Assembly: GCA_945866165.1 (NCBI GenBank)
Contig: CAMBGO010000105.1
Location: 1 to 7,799 of the forward strand
Direction of reading: 5' to 3'
Origin: Chitinophaga pinensis
GTDB lineage: Bacteria; Bacteroidota; Bacteroidia; Chitinophagales; Chitinophagaceae
DNA length: 7,799 nucleotides
This document shows positions 1 to 5,270 of this stretch, one piece after another. Numbering within the stretch: position 1 is the first letter of the stretch; each line of letters opens with the position of its first letter. The position numbers and the translations under genes were made by a program. The notes beneath the pieces were generated by a model, which saw nothing but the letters and a program-made list of their open reading frames with translations, searched no databases and was not told where the DNA came from.

Positions 1-3
1 TTG

Positions 4-45
4 TTAAAGGTCCTATAGCTTCCTAAAATCGCTTTAGGACTTTAA
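4..45 (+). repeat. Hairpin containing a copy of the tRNA 5' end
   Basis: The segment can fold as TTAAAG(G)TCCTA at 4-15 paired with TAGGACTTTAA at 35-45, with one bulged G. Alternatively TCCTAAA (21-27) pairs with TTTAGGA (33-39). Bases 9-20 (GGTCCTATAGCT) are identical to the first 12 bases of the tRNA gene that starts at 75. No run of T follows, so this is not a classic intrinsic terminator for an upstream gene. It may be a remnant of a duplicated tRNA end, a processing hairpin, or chance. Confidence 0.4.
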
Positions 46-74
46 TGAATTTGAATGTTATCTTCGGATAATAT

Positions 75-148
75 GGTCCTATAGCTCATTCGGTTAGAGC
101 AACTGACTCATAATCAGTAGGTGCTTGGTTCGATTCCAAGTGGGACCA
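75..148 (+). tRNA. tRNA with anticodon CAT (Ile2 or elongator Met)
   Basis: A full cloverleaf can be drawn by eye. The acceptor stem is GGTCCTA / TGGGACC (with G-T wobble), the D-stem is GCTC/GAGC with loop ATTCGGTTA, and the anticodon stem is ACTGA/TCAGT with loop CTCATAA, giving anticodon CAT at 109-111. The variable loop is AGGTG, and the T-arm is CTTGG-TTCGATT-CCAAG. The discriminator is A148 and no CCA is encoded, as is common in Bacteroidota. CAT is read either as elongator Met or, after lysidine modification of C34, as Ile for AUA codons. It is not an initiator, since the acceptor 1-72 pair is a normal G-C. I cannot decide between the two identities without comparison to the genome's other CAT tRNAs. 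Confidence 0.95.
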
Positions 149-157
149 CTTTTTTAG

Positions 158-194
158 AAGTCAATCCTTTGTAAATCAATAGATTGGCTTTTTT
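158..194 (+). terminator. Intrinsic terminator after the tRNA
   Basis: AAGTCAATC (158-166) pairs with GATTGGCTT (182-190), a 9-bp stem with one G-T pair and a 15-nt loop, followed by a T run at 189-194. It lies 10 bases after the tRNA and fits termination of the tRNA transcript. Confidence 0.75.
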
Positions 195-198
195 ATTT

Positions 199-217
199 CC
201 CCACATGTTCCCCACAT
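199..217. repeat. Tandem CCCCACAT pair beside the tRNA
   Basis: CCCCACAT occurs at 199-206 and again at 210-217, separated by GTT. Short tandem direct repeats just 3' of a tRNA gene resemble arm-type sites of tyrosine recombinases, and tRNA genes are usual integration targets. No integrase gene is visible in the window, so the role is a guess. Confidence 0.3.
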
Positions 218-323
218 TTAGTTTATTGTATCTCTTCTCATCTTTCCCCTCCTTACCTATTAATATAGTATCTACGGGTAAAATATGATATTTCACGAAC
301 TTACAAAGAAATAGACAAAAAAT

Positions 324-357
324 GCCAATTTAAGACAATAAACGCCAATTTAAGACA
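324..357 (+). promoter_or_regulatory. Two 14-bp direct repeats with 20-bp period
   Basis: GCCAATTTAAGACA occurs at 324-337 and, identically, at 344-357. The period is exactly 20 bp, close to two helical turns, so two copies of a DNA-binding protein would sit on the same face of the helix. The pair lies about 75-108 bases before the start of the five-gene operon and inside an otherwise gene-free leader (195-431). I read it as a probable operator or activator site for that operon. I saw no TAnnTTTG promoter box in this leader. Confidence 0.5.
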
Positions 358-387
358 CCTCTTTTTAGCTGTTGATATTATTCGTTA

Positions 388-420
388 TTTAGCAGAGAAC
401 CAATTTTATTAACTGCTAAA
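388..420 (+). promoter_or_regulatory. 8-bp inverted repeat before the operon start
   Basis: TTTAGCAG (388-395) and CTGCTAAA (413-420) are perfect inverted copies with a 17-nt spacer, ending 11 bases before the ATG at 432. It could be an operator or a hairpin in the mRNA leader that affects translation of the first gene. The bases next to the ATG are A-rich, with no Shine-Dalgarno motif. Confidence 0.35.
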
Positions 421-431
421 AACATAAAAAA

Positions 432-1181
432 ATGGCAAGACAAACAGGCTTAATTAAAATTAAAGGGACGTTAGATAACGTCAACTTTTACAAGACCAAG
501 GATGGAGACTTGGCAAGAATGAAAACTTCTGTGGATGCGGACAGAATTGCTAATGATCCTGCGTTTATTAGAACACGTGAGAACAACAGTGAATTTGGTA
601 GTTCTGCCAAATCAGGTAAATTGACACGTGATAATTTACGACCTATTTCATTAAATGCAACTGATGGAAGAGTTGTAGCGAGAATGACTAAAATCATGAC
701 GCAAATTAAAAACTTAGATACTACTTCTGTAAGGGGTCAAAGAAATGTTGGTGTTGCCATGGCGACAGCCCAGGCAAAAGCATTATTAAAGGGTTTTGAT
801 TTTAACAATGCTGCAATGTTAAGCAGTATGCTTTTCAAGCCTTGGGCCGTGAATACTGCTACGGGTGTAATCACAATAACAGGCTTGGTTCCAACATTGG
901 ATATAATTTTTCCAGAGGGAGCAACACATGTAAGTTTTTCAGGAGCGTTTGCAAACATCAATTATGCAACAGGAGTTGCTGATGTAAAATTGACCAACTC
1001 TCAAAACCTACCAATATCTGCAACTTCTTCAGCGATTACTTTAACACCTACAGCTGTTCCGACAGGTACTGGTGCAAAATTGTTTTTATTGAAGATTGAG
1101 TTTTTTCAAATTGTAAACAGTGTTCAATACAGTTTGAAGAATGGGGCATACAATGCATTAAAATTAATTGAAGTAATCTAA
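432..1181 (+). CDS. Conserved Bacteroidota protein of unknown function, beta-rich C-terminal half
   Basis: This 249-residue protein has no function I can name. From memory, proteins opening with MARQTG-(L/I)-IK-x-KGT and carrying the R-x-ND-P-A-F-x-RTREN block recur as hypotheticals across Bacteroidota, usually with small neighbours; I cannot confirm this here. Residues 1-120 are basic and polar with a likely helical segment (about 80-122). Residues 135-249 alternate hydrophobic and polar residues with many Thr, Gly and Val, as in beta-sandwich proteins, and end in a conserved-looking block (EFFQIVNSVQYSLKNGAYNA). There is no signal peptide, membrane segment or catalytic motif. The start at 432 follows an A-rich leader, typical of the phylum. 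It is the first gene of a tight operon, with the next ATG 5 bases after its stop. A capsid-like or other self-assembling structural protein is one speculative reading of the size and fold pattern. Confidence 0.85.
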   Translation: MARQTGLIKIKGTLDNVNFYKTKDGDLARMKTSVDADRIANDPAFIRTRENNSEFGSSAKSGKLTRDNLRPISLNATDGRVVARMTKIMTQIKNLDTTSVRGQRNVGVAMATAQAKALLKGFDFNNAAMLSSMLFKPWAVNTATGVITITGLVPTLDIIFPEGATHVSFSGAFANINYATGVADVKLTNSQNLPISATSSAITLTPTAVPTGTGAKLFLLKIEFFQIVNSVQYSLKNGAYNALKLIEVI

Positions 1182-1186
1182 ACGGT

Positions 1187-1423
1187 ATGAAAAGCAAAGT
1201 ATATTTTGACAAATTGGCATCCATTCTGGAACGTGTGCAAATTGATACTCCACCTTTCTTCAAGAAATTGAGATTGATTGGATTGGTAGCTGTGACAATC
1301 GGAACGACTATCCTGATGGCGCCAATTACTGTTCCTGCTGCACTAACCACCATTGCAGGATATGTTTTATTAGGTGGAACTGTATTAACGGCTGTAAGCC
1401 AAGTAACTATTAACGAAGAATAA
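1187..1423 (+). CDS. Small two-segment membrane protein (78 aa)
   Basis: The first 28 residues form an amphipathic, soluble stretch (MKSKVYFDKLASILERVQID, then TPPFFKKL). Two hydrophobic segments follow, at about 30-47 and 52-71, joined by a short Pro-containing turn (MAPITVP), with an acidic tail ending NEE. This predicts a hairpin inner-membrane protein with its N-terminal helix on one face. It starts 5 bases after the preceding stop and ends 6 bases before the next start, so it is almost certainly co-transcribed. Its size and shape resemble holins and other small membrane-permeabilising proteins, but many small membrane proteins look like this. I recall similar hypotheticals next to the MARQTG-type gene in other Bacteroidota, unverified. 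Confidence 0.8.
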   Translation: MKSKVYFDKLASILERVQIDTPPFFKKLRLIGLVAVTIGTTILMAPITVPAALTTIAGYVLLGGTVLTAVSQVTINEE

Positions 1424-1429
1424 ATAATT

Positions 1430-1636
1430 ATGGAAAATTGTATCAAAAATGACCTAATCTTGAACGTGAAACAAAAAAACGTAACAAGATTTAAAGCAGG
1501 AGCAGATTTAAGTGGAAAAGTGAATATCATGGATGTTTCAGTAAATGAAGATTTAACGGATACTCATGAGATACTTGAAGTTGCACTCGTGCTAACACGT
1601 AAGTATTGTGAACAACCAATTTCATTGCCTGCGTAA
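1430..1636 (+). CDS. Small protein with terminal cysteines (paralog A, 68 aa)
   Basis: This soluble 68-residue protein of unknown function is a paralog of the last gene of the operon (1831-2037). The shared core is LILNVK-x-K, then RFKAGADLS, then VN-x-MDV-x-V, then E-x-L. With one gap I count 32 identities in 57 aligned positions, including Cys4 and Cys60 at the two ends of the aligned block. The alternation of residues suggests a small beta-rich fold. Bases 1490-1513 are identical (24 bp) to 1903-1926 in the paralog, so the duplication is either fairly recent or kept similar by conversion. The stop codon TAA overlaps the next ATG by one base (TAATG), a sign of translational coupling. Confidence 0.8.
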   Translation: MENCIKNDLILNVKQKNVTRFKAGADLSGKVNIMDVSVNEDLTDTHEILEVALVLTRKYCEQPISLPA

Positions 1637-1818
1637 TGAATCATGGAAATGACCATACCACCATTTGGGGAACTCTCTCTGGAACTGCCTTGGGTATAGC
1701 TGTAAGTATTTCAAGTTTTGATATCATCAGAACGATCATATTGGGTGCTATTGGAGCAAGTGTAAGTTTTGGAGTGAGTCTCTTGTGGAAAAAGGTCTCT
1801 AACTATTTTAAACAATAA
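1636..1818 (+). CDS. Small membrane protein (60 aa)
   Basis: The protein has a polar N-terminus (MNHGNDHTT) followed by two hydrophobic segments at about residues 10-27 and 30-51. Both are rich in Gly, Ser and Ile (GTALGIAVSIS; GAIGASVSFGVSLL). It ends with a basic tail (WKKVSNYFKQ), which would place the C-terminus in the cytoplasm. Small-residue-rich helices of this kind tend to pack into oligomers. The start codon overlaps the stop of the preceding gene by one base and the next gene begins 12 bases after the stop. The function is unknown. With the 78-residue gene it makes two small membrane proteins in one operon, alternating with the soluble paralogs. Confidence 0.75.
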   Translation: MNHGNDHTTIWGTLSGTALGIAVSISSFDIIRTIILGAIGASVSFGVSLLWKKVSNYFKQ

Positions 1819-1830
1819 AAAAAACTAAAC

Positions 1831-2037
1831 ATGGAAAATATAATAGATGGTGGGTGCACCAATTCAAATTTGATATTAAATGTCAAAAAGAAATCAGTCC
1901 GCTTTAAAGCAGGAGCAGATTTAAGTTCAAGCGTCAACAAAATGGATGTTGATGTGATTGAGGAACTGGATGATAAATTTGAAACATTAGTTGTCAGTAT
2001 ATCATTAGGACAACAACAATGCACAAAAGAGATTTAA
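1831..2037 (+). CDS. Small protein with terminal cysteines (paralog B, 68 aa)
   Basis: This is the second copy of the 68-residue family encoded at 1430-1636. Cys9 and Cys64 align exactly with Cys4 and Cys60 of the other copy: both first Cys residues lie 5 residues before LILN, and both second Cys residues lie 40 residues after the Arg of RFKAGADLS. The two proteins diverge most in the N-terminal tip and the last 15 residues. The leader is A-rich (AAAAAACTAAAC before ATG). It is the last gene of the operon and a strong terminator follows 35 bases after the stop. No function can be assigned. The conserved end-to-end Cys pair would suit a disulfide or an inter-subunit metal or disulfide link, which is inference. 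Confidence 0.8.
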   Translation: MENIIDGGCTNSNLILNVKKKSVRFKAGADLSSSVNKMDVDVIEELDDKFETLVVSISLGQQQCTKEI

Positions 2038-2072
2038 GATGCTTTGAATAAGTAAAATGGATGATGATGAGG

Positions 2073-2097
2073 AAGAGGGCTAAGGTCCTCTTTTTTT
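2073..2097 (+). terminator. Intrinsic terminator of the five-gene operon
   Basis: AAGAGGGC (2073-2080) pairs with GTCCTCTT (2085-2092), an 8-bp stem with one G-T pair around the loop TAAG, followed by T2091-2097. It fits the end of the transcript that begins before 432. Confidence 0.85.
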
Positions 2098-2125
2098 ATT
2101 GCTTATTATTTTGTAATTTAGTATT

Positions 2126-2223
2126 GTTGCTTGGTTGGTGTAAGGAGGAATGAATACTTCACATGGTTTTAACATGCCAGTTTTAGACAGGTAGCTGAGG
2201 GTTAGAATCCCTCACCAAGCAAC
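2126..2223 (+). ncRNA. tRNA-like structured RNA
   Basis: A perfect 10-bp stem, GTTGCTTGGT (2126-2135) with ACCAAGCAAC (2214-2223), closes a 98-nt segment. Directly inside its 3' strand sits GAGGG-TTAGAAT-CCCTC (2197-2213), which has the exact geometry of a tRNA T-arm abutting a 7-bp acceptor stem (GCTTGGT/ACCAAGC, discriminator A2221). The T-loop is TTAGAAT instead of TTCRANY, so the C56 that normally contacts the D-loop is missing. A D-arm can be drawn as GTGT/ATAC. Two anticodon arms compete: CATG-GTTTTAA-CATG (2162-2176; anticodon TTT, Lys-like) with a long variable region, or GCCAG-TTTTAGA-CAGGT (2176-2192; anticodon TTA, one A-A mismatch) with a normal 4-nt variable loop but an oversized D region. 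It could be a degenerate tRNA, a mobile-element or phage-type tRNA, or a tRNA mimic. Confidence 0.5.
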
Positions 2224-2227
2224 TTTA

Positions 2228-2647
2228 TTATTTCATCAAATCAGAAACCAAAACTTTTTGCAGACTTTGCAAACTTTGCAGCTGTTGCAATATAGAATTC
2301 TTGGCCTGCTGCACCTTCTTAATTGCGAGAACTTTCTTTTTATACTGAACTAATTTTGCAGTATGATTGAATGAAAGCCAGTTGAGTGCTTTTTTTACAT
2401 CATTGATTCTAATGAAGGGAATAACTGAACCGCACAGGTATTGTTCAAATACTCTGCCCTGGCACAAACCCATTACCAACCAATAAAGCATTTCTTTTTC
2501 TTCCTCTGAGGAGCATACACAAACAAAGCAATTCGGGCAGGGATCATTCATTGGCTTTCCGCTGTGGTTTCCTTTATTCAAGATGAAGAAATGAGGCTCT
2601 GAATAGTTTGTATTCAGTTTGTGCGTTTTTAATTTGAAAGAGAACAT
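2228..2647 (-). CDS. Cys-cluster protein resembling DUF6943
   Basis: This 139-residue protein of unknown function has the pattern (PHFFILNKG-x-x-SGKP, then CPNCFVC, then EEEKE, then GSVIPFIRI) of a Bacteroidota family I recall as DUF6943, a name that should be checked. Cys37, Cys40, Cys43 and Cys45 form a tight cluster that could bind zinc or another metal, though only one such cluster is present. Residues 101-130 are Lys/Gln/Leu-rich, probably a helix or short coiled coil, and end in a small repeat (LQSLQSLQ). That protein repeat comes from 9-bp DNA repeats at 2258-2279, which recur inverted at 2977-2998. There is no signal peptide. The start at 2647 is the only in-frame ATG before the N-terminal motif. 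It points away from the protease gene's flank and seems to be a single-gene unit. Confidence 0.75.
   Translation of the reverse strand: MFSFKLKTHKLNTNYSEPHFFILNKGNHSGKPMNDPCPNCFVCVCSSEEEKEMLYWLVMGLCQGRVFEQYLCGSVIPFIRINDVKKALNWLSFNHTAKLVQYKKKVLAIKKVQQAKNSILQQLQSLQSLQKVLVSDLMK
2258..2279 (+). repeat. 9-bp tandem repeat, inverted partner of 2977-2998
   Basis: The unit GACTTTGCA is repeated here in the 3' part of the 139-residue gene. The 22 bases are the reverse complement of 2977-2998 with one mismatch. Here they encode the LQSLQ repeat. Confidence 0.6.
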
Positions 2648-3301
2648 AATTTGGGGTTAAAAATTATGCTCTGGGGGGATAGCGCTTCGCGCACAGTAAT
2701 AATTTCAAAAGAAAAAAAAGGAAAAAAAAAGAAAGTGCTGACAGAGGGGACGGAATGAGGTAATGCAAGGTTTTTGGTAAAAAAATACTACCCGACTTTA
2801 AGTTGGAACTTTAGGAGAAAAAAGAATTTATAGTTTTAAAACAAAATGAAGGAAAGCAAGAAAAACGGAGGGTGGAGATTATTTTATCAAAACCCGTAGG
2901 GCTTGACCTTGAATGGACGAATGGAGTGCCCTAAATTTGCTTTTATTTTTTATTCTTATTTCAAAGATGAATCATTGCAAAGTCTGCAAAGTCTGCAAGA
3001 AAAATATTCACAACTAACTAAAACGCTTTTTGTGGAGAGATAAACACCACTGCCAAAGATTGAAAAACATGACCTGACGATTGGAGCCATCGGGCAAGGA
3101 AAGAGACTGAGAATGAATGAAACGTGCATGACGGTAAAACTCCTCTTTTGGCATTGAAGAAAGAATGGACTTGATGACTGCTGGATTGATGTGATACATG
3201 ACCTTTTGAGAAAAAGGGGGAATGTATTCACAGCACCAGCAGGAAGGCAACTTCAAAAGAAGTGAAAACGGAAAATTTTTTACAACAGATTTTTAACGAT
3301 T
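2648..3301. other. Gene-free, purine-rich tract
   Basis: This stretch of about 650 bases holds no gene I can support. Its + strand is rich in GGAATGA-like words and A/G runs (around 2700-2740). Open frames on the minus strand exist around 2956-3256, but they read as Ser/Phe/Cys-rich shadow sequence with no recognisable motif. Visible structure includes a GCGC-TTC-GCGC hairpin near 2683, an inverted pair TAGGGC (2897-2902) / GCCCTA (2928-2933), and the 9-bp repeats at 2977-2998. It may be decayed coding sequence or an untranslated structured region. Its style matches the tract at 4523-5236. Confidence 0.5.
2977..2998 (-). repeat. 9-bp tandem repeat, inverted partner of 2258-2279
   Basis: GCAAAGTCT is present twice in tandem (2977-2985, 2986-2994) plus GCAA. 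It is the reverse complement of 2258-2279 except for one base. It lies in non-coding DNA. Confidence 0.6.
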
Positions 3302-4471
3302 TTATTCACCAAGCAATGATTTCTCTTTTGCGAAGTCTCCTTTTCTAACTAAATGAACTTTGTTATTCAGAAACCAAACATCGAAATACAGGTCTTGATT
3401 GTATGAATCAATCCATTTGTAAAATTTGATTCCACTCATGTAGTCTGTTCTATAATTATCTCCTGTACCTAATAATAACTTGGATACCGATTCATATGTC
3501 ATATCAGGTTTTATTAACTTAAATGACTCGTCATTTAAAACATATCGTAGATCTGGGGTATTGAAAGATTTCATAGAAAGGTACATCTTACCATCTTTTA
3601 ACCAGCAATCTATAAACGTTTTGTCATTTTCACACAAAACCCATTTATAAAAACTTATTCCAGAGCCATCATTTCTATAATTTTCACCTTCAATACCTAA
3701 CATTGCAGAAATTTCCTTCACAGTTGAGCCAGCATTAATGGTATTAAATAATTCACTTGGAGTTTTTAAATCACAATCTGGTATTACTACCCGAATCATT
3801 ACAGTGTAGTTAGACAAAATTTTTATTTTCTCAGTAAAAGAAAGATTTGTTGTTGTTGTCGTTGCAGTTAAAATGGGGAAATTTGGAACTAAGTCAATAA
3901 GATTATTTAAATAAGAAATCTTTATTGCATACCCCACATTCTCTCCAGAGGGAATTCCAGATGATGTTAAACCTATAAGATTGCCTGAGTAATCAAATAA
4001 AGGACCACCACTGTTACCTGGTTGAATTGGTGCAGAAATTTGAAAAGATTTGTTGTCGTTTTGGAATCCTGTTTTTGAACTTATCAAACCATCGGTGATT
4101 TTAACTTCCTCTCCTTGAATACCAGGTCGAGGGTATCCCATAGCAAAAACTTTTTCACCTACATTTATACCTTGCATACGAAATGCATAAGGAATGGATT
4201 TAAAAGGTTTAAACAAAGGGTCTTCAATTTTTATTACTGCTAAATCATTTTCTTTATCTGCTTGAATAACTTTAGCTTTAAAACTTTGTTTAATCCCATT
4301 TGTGTATATATCTACAAAATACTCAAGGCCATTCTCTATAACATGATTATTAGTAGCGATGTAACCATCTTTTGAAAGCACAATACCACTTCCGCTCACC
4401 ATTGCTTTGTTTTGGCCTAAACCAAGAATAGGAATAAGAAATAATGCTAAAAATAATGGGATATTTTTCAT
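3302..4471 (-). CDS. Secreted trypsin-like serine protease with two BLIP-like repeats
   Basis: The protein has 389 residues when started at the ATG at 4471. That start opens directly with a signal peptide (MKNIPLFLALFLIPILGLGQ), whereas an upstream in-frame ATG at 4522 would add 17 residues ahead of it and lie over the promoter. The trypsin-like domain covers about residues 22-200. It has all three catalytic residues: His43 (TNNHVIEN), Asp76 (ENDLAVIKI) and Ser154 (QPGNSGGPL). The layout is that of the short Trypsin_2/DegP-type protease domain, but no PDZ domain follows. Instead there are two repeats at about 241-303 and 317-380 sharing LG-x-x-GxNYR, GI-x-FYKW and a D-x-W strand, like SmpA/OmlA/BLIP-fold or DUF3862-like domains. 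It likely acts in the periplasm or outside the cell; the repeats may bind a partner or gate substrate. The combination of domains, not the protease itself, is unusual. It is a monocistronic gene flanked by non-coding tracts. Confidence 0.9.
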   Translation of the reverse strand: MKNIPLFLALFLIPILGLGQNKAMVSGSGIVLSKDGYIATNNHVIENGLEYFVDIYTNGIKQSFKAKVIQADKENDLAVIKIEDPLFKPFKSIPYAFRMQGINVGEKVFAMGYPRPGIQGEEVKITDGLISSKTGFQNDNKSFQISAPIQPGNSGGPLFDYSGNLIGLTSSGIPSGENVGYAIKISYLNNLIDLVPNFPILTATTTTTNLSFTEKIKILSNYTVMIRVVIPDCDLKTPSELFNTINAGSTVKEISAMLGIEGENYRNDGSGISFYKWVLCENDKTFIDCWLKDGKMYLSMKSFNTPDLRYVLNDESFKLIKPDMTYESVSKLLLGTGDNYRTDYMSGIKFYKWIDSYNQDLYFDVWFLNNKVHLVRKGDFAKEKSLLGE

Positions 4472-4494
4472 ATTTTTTTTTGTAAAAATACAAA

Positions 4495-4522
4495 CAAATT
4501 TAAAGATAATTATTGACAACAA
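4495..4522 (-). promoter_or_regulatory. Bacteroidota-type promoter of the protease gene
   Basis: On the minus strand, TTG (4522-4520), a 17-base spacer and TAAATTTG (4502-4495) fit the TTG/TAnnTTTG consensus of the phylum's main sigma factor. Transcription would begin near 4490, giving a leader of about 20 bases before the ATG at 4471. This supports the shorter start of the protease gene. Confidence 0.65.
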
Positions 4523-4802
4523 TTTTTGAAGGAATATTTAAAAAAAAGGAAAAACAGCCTTGAGCCAGCGTAGGGAAAACGAAATGAAACCATGAGGGTT
4601 GCGAAATGGTGTAATGGAGTGCGGGGCTGCGGAATGAAACGGAATGAAGTGATAACGGAATGGAGATGAATGTAGCAAGCGAGCCGTCTGCGAGTTGGAG
4701 CGAAGGTGGAAGCCAGAAATGGACAGGGACTGGACAACTGGCGACCTATGCAGTATGCACAAGGGCTTGGTGGAGTTTTTGAATAAGAATAAAGAATTGA
4801 AA

Positions 4803-4853
4803 ACAAGTGTGTGCATTACGACAGGCTCAATGCCCGAGAATGAACACTCTTGT
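4803..4853. repeat. Imperfect 15-bp stem-loop
   Basis: ACAAGTGTGTGCATT (4803-4817) pairs with AATGAACACTCTTGT (4839-4853) at 13 of 15 positions, around a 21-nt loop that contains a further GGC/GCC pair. No T run follows, so it is not an intrinsic terminator. Long imperfect stems of this kind occur in recombination sites and in structured RNAs. Confidence 0.5.
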
Positions 4854-5146
4854 CTTACCATAAACCTAAGATAGGACAATGAATGAAAGTGCTGTGTGAC
4901 TGTAGGAACGAAAGGAACACTGCACATGCGGAGGATTCTCAAAAACTGTGACAAGCCCGCAGCCTGAGCGACTTAGCAGGCGAGCCTAACACAAGCAGCG
5001 GCAGACCCCTTGTTATTTACTGCGTAGCAACCTTATTGGGTTTTCAAGGGGGATGGAATAGCTGCGACTGAGGACGCATGAAGAACAGGCAAAGAAAACA
5101 AGTGAACAGCTACAAAGTGAATTCTGAACGACTGGCTAAGGAACGC

Positions 5147-5223
5147 TAAAAACAAGGGCGTGAGAGGCAAAAAACGCATTTATGCATACTCTTGACGAAC
5201 CGCTTGTTATACCCTTGTTTTTA
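5147..5223. repeat. 12-bp inverted repeat upstream of the PLD-like gene
   Basis: TAAAAACAAGGG (5147-5158) and CCCTTGTTTTTA (5212-5223) are perfect inverted copies enclosing 53 bases. Inside are smaller palindromes (GCATTTATGC, 5176-5185) and CGCTTGTTATAC (5201-5212). A third copy of the core, AAAAACAAGGGT, is at 6571-6582 beyond the gene. Confidence 0.6.
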
Positions 5224-5236
5224 TGTTTTCTGAAGC

Positions 5237-5270
5237 TGTGATGAGAAGGACGAAGACAACTTTTCCTTTT
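5237..5270 (+). repeat. 34-bp direct repeat, copy 1
   Basis: The 34 bases beginning TGTGATGAGAAGGACGAAG and ending CTTTTCCTTTT are identical to 6185-6218, 948 bp downstream. This copy lies 45 bases before the chosen start of the PLD-like gene, in its leader. It has a purine-rich half and a pyrimidine-rich half with a weak AAGGA/TCCTT pairing. Confidence 0.9.

Noticed and set aside
114..296. 60-codon minus-strand open frame
   Set aside because: Its end runs antisense through the tRNA (VPLGIEPSTY is a known artefact of translating tRNA antisense), and it crosses the terminator.
488..1530. Minus-strand open frames over the first operon genes
   Set aside because: They are antisense shadows of the well-supported + strand operon and have no recognisable motif.
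1803..2024. 73-codon minus-strand open frame
   Set aside because: Antisense of paralog B, Ser-rich, with no motif.
122..2136. Shared TGCTTGGTT in the tRNA (122-130) and the tRNA-like RNA (2128-2136) as an att pair bracketing the operon
   Set aside because: Nine bases in different structural positions (T-arm versus acceptor stem) can match by chance, and the flanks do not match.
2956..3256. Two overlapping minus-strand frames of 91 and 80 codons
   Set aside because: Both are Ser/Phe/Cys-rich in a purine-rich tract and have no motif. The 80-codon frame looks slightly more protein-like, so it might be a decayed gene fragment, but I cannot support it.
4510..4954. Minus-strand frames of 98 and 138 codons
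   Set aside because: The composition (Ser, Pro, Phe, His) is the mirror of a GGAATGAA-rich strand; one overlaps the protease promoter; there is no domain or signal.
4984..5210. Integron attC site from GCCTAAC to CTTGTTATAC
   Set aside because: The two ends pair only with bulges, the 3' core does not fit GTTRRRY, and the span exceeds the usual attC length; no integron integrase is visible.
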